A stretch of 64,000 nt of DNA from Candidatus Marinamargulisbacteria bacterium SCGC AG-343-D04 (GTDB taxonomy: Bacteria; Margulisbacteria; Marinamargulisbacteria; GCA-2716485; GCA-002719695): contig QFBQ01000004.1 in the NCBI GenBank assembly GCA_003265885.1, positions 1-64,000 of the forward strand. Direction: 5' to 3'. The notes under the pieces were generated by a model that saw nothing but the letters and a program-made list of their open reading frames with translations, was not told the origin of the DNA and did no database searches. The position numbers and the translations under genes are program-made. Below are positions 56,353 to 64,000 of this stretch, in pieces; within the stretch, counting starts at the first letter, position 1, and every line of letters starts with the position of its first letter.

Positions 56353-57460
56353 TCATGCTTTATAGTGCAACAAGGAATTAATAAAGGCGTCTAAGTCTCC
56401 ATCTAACACTGTATTAACATTTGATGTTTCAAAGTTAGTCCGCAAATCTTTAATAAGCTTATACGGGTGTAACACATAAGACCTTATTTGATGTCCCCAT
56501 GCATTTTCTTTTTGCTCTCCTTTTAACTCTGAAACTTCTTCTTTTTTTTGCTCTTTCATTAACACAATAAGTCTAGATATCAACATCTTCATTGCAGACT
56601 CTTTATTGCTACTTTGTGATCTACTGGATTGGCAGGTAGCCACGAGACCTGTAGGCAAATGTGTAACTCTGACTGCAGAATCCGTTTTATTGACATGCTG
56701 TCCCCCTGCTCCACTTGCTCTATAGGTATCTATTTTCAAATCTTTTGTATCCAACTCTACCTGGCCTACATCTGTATCGACTTGAGGGAACACTTCAACT
56801 GCAGCAAACGACGTTTGTCGTTTATTATTCGCATTATAAGGAGACTGACGTACAAGCCTATGAATCCCCTGCTCATGCTTTAAAAACCCAAAAATATAAT
56901 CGCCAGAAATACGCAATGTAGCAGATTTAATTCCAGCTTCATCCCCAGGCGTATACTCTAAAATATCGCATTCAAACCCTTTTTTTTCACACCATCTCAT
57001 ATACATCCGACACAACATCTCTGCCCAATCCTGAGCATCAGTACCTCCTGCTCCAGCATAAAAACTAAGAAAGGCATTGTAGTCATCATAAGGGCCCGAA
57101 AGTAAAGATTTCAACTCTAAATCCGTCACTTTTTTTGAAAAACAACTCACTAATTCACGATGTTCTTTCATCAAAGATTCATCCCCAAGCAAAGCCCCAT
57201 CAGCATCTATCAATTCATATAAAGCCAATACATCTTCTTCTATCGCTCTAATATCGTGTAATTCCTGCAATTCCTTTTTCTTTTTTGAAAGGGTATTAAA
57301 CAATTCCTGAGCATTTGGATTATCGACCCAAAAACTTGATTCATTAACTTCTTTTTCTCGCTTTTCTATATCTCGTTCACATGAAGCTTCGTCAAAGATA
57401 GTCTCCTAAAAGGTGAAATGTAGCTTGATCCTTTAAAAATTGTTTTTTTTCTTCATCCAT
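56353..57460 (-). CDS. prfB: Peptide chain release factor 2 with programmed +1 frameshift
   Basis: Release factor for UGA/UAA stops, about 368 residues once joined. Frame zero starts at ATG 57460 (MDEEKKQFLKDQ) and meets TGA at 57392-57394 within CTTTGAC; shifting +1 there continues DEASCERDIEK into the main frame. AGGAG at 57403-57407 serves as the internal stimulator, as in E. coli. The GGQ motif (GAGGQHVNKTDSAVRVTH) is intact. The anticodon-like tripeptide, SPF in most RF2, reads SPY here (RQSPYNANNKRQTSF). The gene is 20 bases behind secA with GGAG before the start. Confidence 0.95.
57391..57407 (-). promoter_or_regulatory. RF2 autoregulatory frameshift site
   Basis: On the minus strand AGGAG, five bases, CTT TGA C. 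Low RF2 makes ribosomes slip +1 on CTT past the in-frame TGA and finish the protein. Confidence 0.93.
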
Positions 57461-57480
57461 AACACAACTCTCCTCTCTGT

Positions 57481-60066
57481 TTATAAAGTAGACACAAGTT
57501 CCCATCCTTCTTGCTTGATCAATGGTTCTGCAACCTTCCATTTCACCTCTTTTTTCCCCCCATTTTTAGAGATAACAACCTTATCATTTCTGCCTATTTT
57601 GTGTGACACAACGGGATTTGAAGAGGAAGTGACTTTAGTCGCTTCTTTCTTTGCACTATGCGTAGAAATCGAATTAATATCGATTACAGAATCATCAGAA
57701 TGTGATGACGCGTCTTTATTGACCAGAACAGATCGATTAATCAATGTAACAGATTCTTCAGAAATATGACGTAATAATTCCTTAAACATTCCAAATCCTT
57801 CACGTTTATACTCAATCAAAGGATCCCTCTGACCATAAGCACGAAGCCCTATCCCCTCTCTCAAAATATCCATATTATATAAATGATCCATCCATTTTTT
57901 ATCCAAGGTCATCAACATAATTCGTTTCGTGATAATTTCATCAAAAACACCCACTGGATGCTCATTTTTTCTATACATATAATAATCATTTAAAACTTTT
58001 TTTAATGGGGAGAAACTTTGTTCCTTTATAAGAACAGAAACACTTTCGTCTAAATTTTGTACAGGTAAAAACTGCTGAACTCTTACTAAAAAGGCCTTTT
58101 TAAGATCCGAATCCTCTAACTCTTTGATCGGGTATTCAAGCTCAAGATCTTCTAAAATCGTATTCACAAAGTCTGAATACAAACGATCATAGTCTTGCTT
58201 AATTAAAATGGAATTCCTAAACCGGTAAATAGTTTCACGTTGTTTATTCAAGACATCATCATATTCTAAAATTTGTTTCCGAATGCCAAAATGGTATTTT
58301 TCGACCTTTGTCTGAGCCTTTTCCAAAGAACGAGTCACCATACGATGCTCAATCGGCATATCATCAGGCATCCCTAACTTTTCCATGATAGTTTTAATAC
58401 GATCAGATCCAAATAAACGCATCAAGTCATCTTCTAAAGACACATAAAATTTGGTCTGACCAGGATCCCCTTGTCTACCAGAACGCCCTCTAAGCTGATT
58501 ATCAATCCTTCTAGATTCATGTCGAGAAGATCCCATAACATACAGCCCCCCCAAATCAACAACTCCTTCACCTAAAACAATATCCGTTCCACGTCCAGCC
58601 ATATTGGTAGCAATCGTTACCGCTCCACGTTGACCTGCATTCGCAATAATCTCGGCTTCTTTCTCATGAAATTTAGCATTCAGCACATTGTGAACTACCC
58701 CTTGTTTTTTTAATAGTCTAGAAAGAACTTCTGATGTTTCAATCGCAATCGTTCCTAATAAAACCGGCTGCCCCTTTTCATGCAAACGTTTAACATCTTC
58801 TACAATCGCACCAAATTTAGCTTCTTTAGATTTATAAACCACATCTGATTCATCTTCACGAACAATAGGTTTATTCGTAGGGATCACCATAACAGACAAA
58901 CCGTATATTTTTTCAAACTCAGACGCCTCTGTAGCCGCCGTCCCTGTCATACCTGCTAACTTTGGAAATAGTCGAAAATAGTTTTGAAAGGTAATACTAG
59001 CTAAGGTCTGACTTTCTTCTTGAATAGTTAATCCTTCAATAGCTTCAATAGATTGATGTAATCCATCCGAAAATCGTCGCCCCTCCATTAAACGACCTGT
59101 AAACTCATCTACAATCAATACCTGTCCCTCTTTCACAACATAATCCACATCTTTTTTAAATAAATGCAACGCTTTCAAACACTGCACAGCCATATGCGCA
59201 ACATCCATATTTTCTACTGAAAAAATATCTGAAAGCCCCATTTCTTTTTCAATAAGAGAAATTCCATCATCTGTTAACACAATATTTTTATGTTTTTCAT
59301 CCATCGTATAATGATCTTTGATCTTCATTCGTTTAGAAATTTTAGCCAATTTAACATACTTACTTGTAGAGTCTTTAATGGGTCCAGAAATAATAAGTGG
59401 GGTTCTTGCTTCATCGACCAAAATACTATCTACTTCATCAATAATGGCATAATGGCGCCTCAATTGGCAGCACTGAGACTTATCACCTACTAAGTGATCT
59501 CTTAAGTAATCGAATCCATATTCATTATTTGTCCCAAACGTAATATCACATTCGTAAGCCTTTAGCCGTTCTTCTGGATCCATCCCCGACTGAATCAAGC
59601 CCACAGACAATCCTAAATAAGAATAAATTTGCCCCATCCATTCGCTATCTCGTTTAGCTAAGTAGTCATTAACCGTAACAATATAAACACCTTTTCCTTC
59701 CAAAGCATTTAAATAGGCAGGCAAGGTAGCCATTAAGGTTTTTCCTTCTCCCGTTTTCATTTCAGATATCATACCTCTATGCATGACCATGCCCCCAATT
59801 AATTGAACATCAAAGTGTCTCATATTAAGCACACGTTTCGAAACTTCTCTAACACAAGCAAACACATCTACCAACAAATCATCCAATGTTTTCCCTGATT
59901 TCATCAGTTGTTTAAACTCATCAGTCTTTGCTTTTAACTGGTCGTCTGATAATGATTCAAAGTCCGCCTCTTTTGCGTTAATGAGATCTACTTTTTGGTA
60001 ATAAGGCTTTAAAGCCTTGTCCATAGGGTTCCCTAAAATTCGTTTAATCATTTTTTTTATTGGCAT
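57481..60066 (-). CDS. secA: Preprotein translocase ATPase SecA
   Basis: An 861-residue motor that drives proteins through SecYEG. It has Walker A EMKTGEGKTLMATLPAYLNA (near 100-110), VTVNDYLAKRDSEWM, the DEVD box (IIDEVDSILVDEARTPL), ATNMAGRGTDIVLGEGV and QLRGRSGRQGDPG. The C-terminal Cys-rich zinc motif that binds SecB is absent; the tail is a Ser/Lys-rich linker. GAAGGAA lies five bases before the ATG. Confidence 0.97.
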   Translation of the reverse strand: MPIKKMIKRILGNPMDKALKPYYQKVDLINAKEADFESLSDDQLKAKTDEFKQLMKSGKTLDDLLVDVFACVREVSKRVLNMRHFDVQLIGGMVMHRGMISEMKTGEGKTLMATLPAYLNALEGKGVYIVTVNDYLAKRDSEWMGQIYSYLGLSVGLIQSGMDPEERLKAYECDITFGTNNEYGFDYLRDHLVGDKSQCCQLRRHYAIIDEVDSILVDEARTPLIISGPIKDSTSKYVKLAKISKRMKIKDHYTMDEKHKNIVLTDDGISLIEKEMGLSDIFSVENMDVAHMAVQCLKALHLFKKDVDYVVKEGQVLIVDEFTGRLMEGRRFSDGLHQSIEAIEGLTIQEESQTLASITFQNYFRLFPKLAGMTGTAATEASEFEKIYGLSVMVIPTNKPIVREDESDVVYKSKEAKFGAIVEDVKRLHEKGQPVLLGTIAIETSEVLSRLLKKQGVVHNVLNAKFHEKEAEIIANAGQRGAVTIATNMAGRGTDIVLGEGVVDLGGLYVMGSSRHESRRIDNQLRGRSGRQGDPGQTKFYVSLEDDLMRLFGSDRIKTIMEKLGMPDDMPIEHRMVTRSLEKAQTKVEKYHFGIRKQILEYDDVLNKQRETIYRFRNSILIKQDYDRLYSDFVNTILEDLELEYPIKELEDSDLKKAFLVRVQQFLPVQNLDESVSVLIKEQSFSPLKKVLNDYYMYRKNEHPVGVFDEIITKRIMLMTLDKKWMDHLYNMDILREGIGLRAYGQRDPLIEYKREGFGMFKELLRHISEESVTLINRSVLVNKDASSHSDDSVIDINSISTHSAKKEATKVTSSSNPVVSHKIGRNDKVVISKNGGKKEVKWKVAEPLIKQEGWELVSTL

Positions 60067-60103
60067 AAATATTCCTTCTATAGACTAGTCTTAATAAACA
60101 GAA

Positions 60104-60132
60104 ATTATAATACAGCTTTAATAGAGAGTCTA
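60104..60132 (-). promoter_or_regulatory. Promoter of secA-prfB
   Basis: On the minus strand TAGACT (60127-60132), a 17-base spacer, and TATAAT (60104-60109), 37 bases before the secA ATG. Confidence 0.55.
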
Positions 60133-60149
60133 ATTATATAAAAATCAAA

Positions 60150-61532
60150 TCATCTACAACTTTGTTCTACTTGCATTTCTTCAGGCTCTTCATCAAAGGA
60201 GCCTATCTTTATTCCTGTTGAAAATTTACTTAACGCTTCAAGTGAGACCAAACCTTGCGAATCTTCGACATCTCCACTTTTCGATTCAAAACTTGCTCCA
60301 ATCAACTCTGCAACTGTAATCTCTTGTTTTTTTTCAATTCCCTCTCTAAAAAAAGACATATACTTTCTATACGTGCTCTCCTCCAATTCTCTTTGAGAAT
60401 ATATGGTAAAATCTTTAATAATAGAATCCAAGTCAGCTTCTTTTTTTAAAATACTTTCTATAAAGCCCTTCGGCAATTTACAAGACAACGCTTCCTCCGG
60501 CGAATCAAAAAGTGAATCCAATAGCATAAACCAAGGGTTAGTGGTCCCAAACTGTTGTTCTACAAACGGCTTAAAGCCATATTTTGCAACTTGATTTCGA
60601 CGCCAATCAAAAGAAAAAGGTACTCCGTCTGAAGCATTCGGATATTTTGCATTAAAAGCAGGAGAGTTTTCTCTAAAAAACTGAACAATGTTAGCATTAG
60701 GAAAAGCTAATTCAAAATCAAAGCTCTTTATTGGAGAACTCTTATCTTGAGAAGAAGGGTCCACTACCAAAAGATTAGAAGGATTAAATTGATCTAATGT
60801 TCCCATCATCAACATTCCAGTAAGATTTTTTATAATGCTATCTGAACCCATTTTTGCCGCTAAGCTCTTCAATGTTTCTTCGTCAACACAACCCAAGTCC
60901 ACGCCTTTAATAAATCGTCTAATAATATAAGGCAATTTAAAGTTTTGACTTAAATACTGCCCATCCGTCTTAATTTGAACTTCTCTTAATCCAAGCTCCG
61001 AATTAAAATAAACACCTCCTAACTGACGCGAAGCTCTATAGTTATCACTAGCTATAACCATATACCTCTGTAATGTAGGGCCTGTTGGAGTATTTGCGGC
61101 ACAACACATAATATAACAACGCCCCTCATTAATATGATCCCTCTGCCCACAAAAATCGACGTCCTCATCGAAATCACTCATAGTATTCATTGTTTTCATC
61201 ATAGACCTCACATCTTCATCTTGCTCCTCAAAATCAAGCCCTCCAGCAGAAAAACTCTTAGGAGAAAAAAAATGACCTCCCCTTAGAGCTGTAAGCGGAG
61301 GGTGAGAGATAATCTTATATTTTTCTTGCAAATGAGGCATCAACTGGTCCACTACTTGAAAGCGGGACTTTGGAGAAAAAGGAGTGAGATTAAAAAAAGT
61401 AGTTTTAGGCTCTACAACACTTGATGGTTGTCTACCATTTCCCATTCTACCACTACCTGGAGTAACCATACCCCTTCTTGGCGTAACCATACCTCTAACA
61501 GGCGCCACTCCTCTTAAAAAACATCGATACAA
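60150..61532 (-). CDS. Unrecognised 460-residue protein with kinase-like motifs
   Basis: I do not recognise the family. The start is TTG at 61532 with AAAGGGG upstream and a good promoter. The first 40 residues are Gly/Arg/Pro-rich with a repeated RGMVTP. The centre has RRFIKGVD (205-212), then GTLDQFNPSNLLVV (244-257) and SFDFELAFP (270-278). The pattern D-x5-N-L-L followed by D-F-E resembles the catalytic and metal-binding loops of phosphoinositide-kinase-like or HipA-like proteins. It is unusually rich in Ser/Cys and has no signal peptide or membrane segment. A secreted effector kinase is one possibility, inferred only. Confidence 0.55.
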   Translation of the reverse strand: MYRCFLRGVAPVRGMVTPRRGMVTPGSGRMGNGRQPSSVVEPKTTFFNLTPFSPKSRFQVVDQLMPHLQEKYKIISHPPLTALRGGHFFSPKSFSAGGLDFEEQDEDVRSMMKTMNTMSDFDEDVDFCGQRDHINEGRCYIMCCAANTPTGPTLQRYMVIASDNYRASRQLGGVYFNSELGLREVQIKTDGQYLSQNFKLPYIIRRFIKGVDLGCVDEETLKSLAAKMGSDSIIKNLTGMLMMGTLDQFNPSNLLVVDPSSQDKSSPIKSFDFELAFPNANIVQFFRENSPAFNAKYPNASDGVPFSFDWRRNQVAKYGFKPFVEQQFGTTNPWFMLLDSLFDSPEEALSCKLPKGFIESILKKEADLDSIIKDFTIYSQRELEESTYRKYMSFFREGIEKKQEITVAELIGASFESKSGDVEDSQGLVSLEALSKFSTGIKIGSFDEEPEEMQVEQSCR

Positions 61533-61562
61533 AACAAACCCCTTTACGAATACTTAATAAAT

Positions 61563-61590
61563 ATTATACAAATTAACAAAAAAATGTAAA
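61563..61590 (-). promoter_or_regulatory. Promoter of the 460-residue unknown gene
   Basis: On the minus strand TTTACA (61585-61590), a 16-base spacer, and a perfect TATAAT (61563-61568), about 30 bases before the TTG start. Confidence 0.65.
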
Positions 61591-61696
61591 TTAATTAATT
61601 AAAATATGAAATTATATTCCGGCACGTTTACAAATAAACCAATTGGTGTAAAAAGTTATCAGTTTAATGTAAAATTAAAAGACTAATTCAAGAACT

Positions 61697-63028
61697 ATGA
61701 AAAAAAACATTATACGTCTACTTTGTCTGTATCTGCTAATAACATCTGTAGAAGGGAAACTCTTAACTCTATCAGATGTTATACAGCTTACATTAGAAAA
61801 CAATCTTGAAAAACAGATCCAAACAACCTCATTCACCATAAACAAAAACATCAGTACTATTGCAGAATCAGGGTTATTGCCATCCATAGATTTCTCTTAC
61901 AACAGCTCAAACTCCACATCAGACTCCAGCACCACCTTAAGTACAGGGGGGATCTTATCCGGATCTAATAGTAACTCTAGCACAAATGCCTCCACTATTA
62001 GCCTCACTCAAACTCTACAACATATCACCGTACCTTTTTACACCTATAAAAAGTTAAAACAACGCACTCTACAAGAACAATTCCGATTAGAATTATTCAT
62101 TGAAGAGTTACTGTTAGAAAGTATTTCACTATTTTTTGATAGCGTAAGGTTAGAAAAAAATCTGTCTCTTTTAAAAGAAACACTGAATAACGAAGAACTT
62201 CATTATCAAAAGATTCAAGATCAATACAAACTAGGAGTTTCATCACTCATTGAACTTTTAGAAACAAAAAAACACCTCAATACTCATAAAAAAAATATCA
62301 TCTCTACAGAAAAACAATTATCTCAACACACATTAAAGCTCAATCACCTAATGGGTAATCATCTCGATGATGCAATTAATGTAAACGAATCCATTGAACT
62401 CAATGAAACTCTACATTTAACTGAACTCTTGAACAGCGCTTCAACCCACAATCTATCCATCAAAATTGCAAACCAAAGCAAGATCTTAACAGAGACTGAA
62501 GCGAAACTCATTTTCTCCAATATTTACCCTACCCTTTCCTTGTCATTAGACTATTATAATACCGAATCGTCTGCTAATTCTGGATTCATCACAGCTTCTG
62601 ACAGTTCAGGAACGCAAGTTTCTGGATCTCTAATATGGAACATCTTCAATGGTGGCCAAGACCGAAATAAAATCAAAAACATAAAACTGGCCAAAACTCT
62701 CACTCTAAAAAAACAAGAGCAAACAAAAAAAGTAGTCCAAAAAGAAATAAAGAGCATATTCGTTGACTATACATCTAGCAAACAAATTTTTAAGCTCCTA
62801 AAAGAAAACATCACTACACAGCTAAAGCACGTTAAACAATCTGAACATTTATTTGAAACAGGTCAATTATCCATCACTGATTTACAAAGTTCCCAACTCA
62901 ACTATCTAGAATCAAAAAAAGAATATAACAATATGATGCTTACATTAAAATTAATAGAACTGAGGCTGCTACAACTGTCCGGAAAACTCCATGAATCCAT
63001 AACATCCCCAACAAAAAACGAGGGTTAA
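61697..63028 (+). CDS. TolC-like outer membrane efflux protein
   Basis: A 443-residue outer membrane factor. A signal peptide (MKKNIIRLLCLYLLITSVEG) is followed by the two OEP repeats: LTLSDVIQLTLENNLEKQI opens the first and LHLTELLNSASTHNLSIKIA the second. Long coiled helices (KIQDQYKLGVSSLIELLETK and LFETGQLSITDLQSSQLNYL) are the tunnel helices. Residues 70-95 are Ser/Thr/Asn-rich, probably a surface loop. No inner-membrane partner is adjacent. It converges on the phospholipase gene with a four-base overlap. Confidence 0.9.
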   Translation: MKKNIIRLLCLYLLITSVEGKLLTLSDVIQLTLENNLEKQIQTTSFTINKNISTIAESGLLPSIDFSYNSSNSTSDSSTTLSTGGILSGSNSNSSTNASTISLTQTLQHITVPFYTYKKLKQRTLQEQFRLELFIEELLLESISLFFDSVRLEKNLSLLKETLNNEELHYQKIQDQYKLGVSSLIELLETKKHLNTHKKNIISTEKQLSQHTLKLNHLMGNHLDDAINVNESIELNETLHLTELLNSASTHNLSIKIANQSKILTETEAKLIFSNIYPTLSLSLDYYNTESSANSGFITASDSSGTQVSGSLIWNIFNGGQDRNKIKNIKLAKTLTLKKQEQTKKVVQKEIKSIFVDYTSSKQIFKLLKENITTQLKHVKQSEHLFETGQLSITDLQSSQLNYLESKKEYNNMMLTLKLIELRLLQLSGKLHESITSPTKNEG

Positions 63029-64000
63029 AAAAACTTAAATTCCAATCCAAATCGAACAGAATTTGTAAAAGAATTATAAAACTGCAAATTTTCACCATAC
63101 CCTCTCCACCACTGGAAATAATAGTTAGGAGCTATCAAGTCAGGAAAAAAGAACAGATTGGTGTAATCTAGTCCAAGCATCGTTGTGGGAAACGTATCTT
63201 GAGAATGAGACCTCAAAAGACCTGTAATACGAACATTTCTAAAAATAGAGAACTTAGAGATCAACATATTAAAACGACATTCTACTCTTCCTACATAATC
63301 TTCAATATCACTATTTTCTTCCTCAAAACCTTCTTTAATAGGATAAAAATAGGTCACCGCCACCTTTACTGGAACATTAGAAAAAAATACGGGTACTGAC
63401 CAAGCATAAGAAAGATACATACGATTCCAGCCCCTAGATGTATGGCTGTCCTGTCCATTAGAGTGATGCAAAAACCCTGCATCAACAAAAGTTATTCGGT
63501 CCTTATGTAAATAATGACGAAAAAATACTTCTGGATAATGATTTGATTCATATATACGTCGACTCACCATGGGACTATAAATATCCCAAAACGTTGTTTG
63601 AGTATAAGCCAAAAACAGATCATCATCTCCAAAAAAGGTTTTAATATTTAAAATATTATACTTAAAACTGAACTGAAATTTGACTTGATTTCCATAAGGA
63701 GATTCATCATAGCCTGTAATAAAATAGGCATCTCTATGAGAAGAAATAGGCAATGACGACAAATAATACGAATCCGCGGATGTATACAGCCCTCCATAAT
63801 TCACCTCTTCGGAAATCACTTCCATATCCCCTTCTTTAAGATTGTTTGGAACTTTTTCTACAAGAACTAACAATTCATCTTCTTCCCGGCCCTCCTCTCT
63901 CACAATCTCTTCCCCCACCTTTGAAGGCTGCTTAGAAAAATCTTGAGTAGTCATAGGAATATCTGAACTTCCAATATCATGGGCTAAAGCCGATTTAGAC
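63025..64000 (-). CDS. pldA: Outer membrane phospholipase A1 (OmpPLA), start beyond the window
   Basis: The frame is open to the right edge, giving about 324 visible residues. Before the first internal Met at 63954 the frame reads SKSALAHDIGSSDIP, which looks like the end of a signal peptide cut after ALA, so the true start lies outside. The family motifs are clear: FLAYTQTTFWDIY, and the active-site stretch GFLHHSNGQDSHTSRGWNRMY with the catalytic His-Ser pair and Asn. A calcium-dependent dimeric barrel that hydrolyses phospholipids in the outer leaflet is expected. An acidic segment follows the signal peptide. The chain ends in Phe, as barrels do. Confidence 0.9.
   Translation of the reverse strand, partial: SKSALAHDIGSSDIPMTTQDFSKQPSKVGEEIVREEGREEDELLVLVEKVPNNLKEGDMEVISEEVNYGGLYTSADSYYLSSLPISSHRDAYFITGYDESPYGNQVKFQFSFKYNILNIKTFFGDDDLFLAYTQTTFWDIYSPMVSRRIYESNHYPEVFFRHYLHKDRITFVDAGFLHHSNGQDSHTSRGWNRMYLSYAWSVPVFFSNVPVKVAVTYFYPIKEGFEEENSDIEDYVGRVECRFNMLISKFSIFRNVRITGLLRSHSQDTFPTTMLGLDYTNLFFFPDLIAPNYYFQWWRGYGENLQFYNSFTNSVRFGLEFKFF

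Noticed and set aside
56353..57303. prfB as an N-terminally truncated gene
   Set aside because: The upstream CTTTGAC site, the internal AGGAG and the frame-zero start at 57460 show a normal programmed frameshift instead.
1..64000. CRISPR array, insertion sequence or prophage
   Set aside because: No regularly spaced repeats, transposase, integrase or phage structural gene was seen on either strand.

Overview
The window comes from an AT-rich bacterium (roughly one third G+C by eye) with two membranes. Evidence for an outer membrane is LpxC (lipid A synthesis), a TolC-like outer membrane channel, an OmpPLA-like phospholipase and several signal-peptide proteins with beta-barrel character. TGA is a normal stop codon, and prfB carries the classic RF2 frameshift site. 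No family seen here fixes the phylum. The mix (diderm lipid A, SpoIIE/RsbU signalling, GspE/GspF, Treponema-like phosphonate fusions) would suit a poorly sampled lineage such as the Margulisbacteria group or a spirochaete-like bacterium, but that is a guess.

Layout. 1-6.8 kb: a signalling block (receiver-like fragment, a GAF/PAS/PP2C/anti-sigma-kinase fusion, an anti-anti-sigma factor) leads into gspE and gspF. 6.9-16 kb: housekeeping genes lysS, secD-secF, accA/accD, rpsT with an unusual lysine-rich tail, aroK and lpxC. 15.9-21.5 kb: small unknown genes, an ArsR regulator, serS, pheA, glyA and trpS. 21.5-22 kb: decayed gene remnants. 22-26.2 kb: an oligopeptide ABC transporter. 26.3-32.5 kb: a phosphonate operon with two LicD-like transferases, PEP mutase fused to a nucleotidyltransferase, phosphonopyruvate decarboxylase, and a nucleotidyltransferase-AEP transaminase fusion. 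Together these predict a nucleotide-activated aminoethylphosphonate placed on a surface glycan. 32.5-43.3 kb: assorted enzymes, a flavoprotein gene broken at a run of ten G, a CmoA-like gene, SrkA, and separate RlmL-like and RlmK genes facing away from each other.

43.3-48.6 kb: an island for GDP-D-glycero-D-manno-heptose (gmhA, hddC-gmhB fusion, hddA) with an epimerase and a glycosyltransferase. Its base composition differs from the rest. 48.7-53.6 kb: two DEAD-box helicases, an ABM-domain protein, a transglutaminase-like protein, tRNA-Gln beside an odd structured repeat region, and a zinc-ribbon/TPR protein. 53.6-60.1 kb: rnc, a large membrane protein, prfB and secA. 60.1-64 kb: an unrecognised 460-residue protein with kinase-like motifs, a TolC-like protein and the start-truncated phospholipase.

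Recurring themes are surface modification (phosphonate and heptose pathways, LpxC, PldA) and gene fusions. Several start codons lie exactly six bases after a -10 box, implying leaderless mRNAs. No CRISPR array, insertion sequence or prophage was seen.
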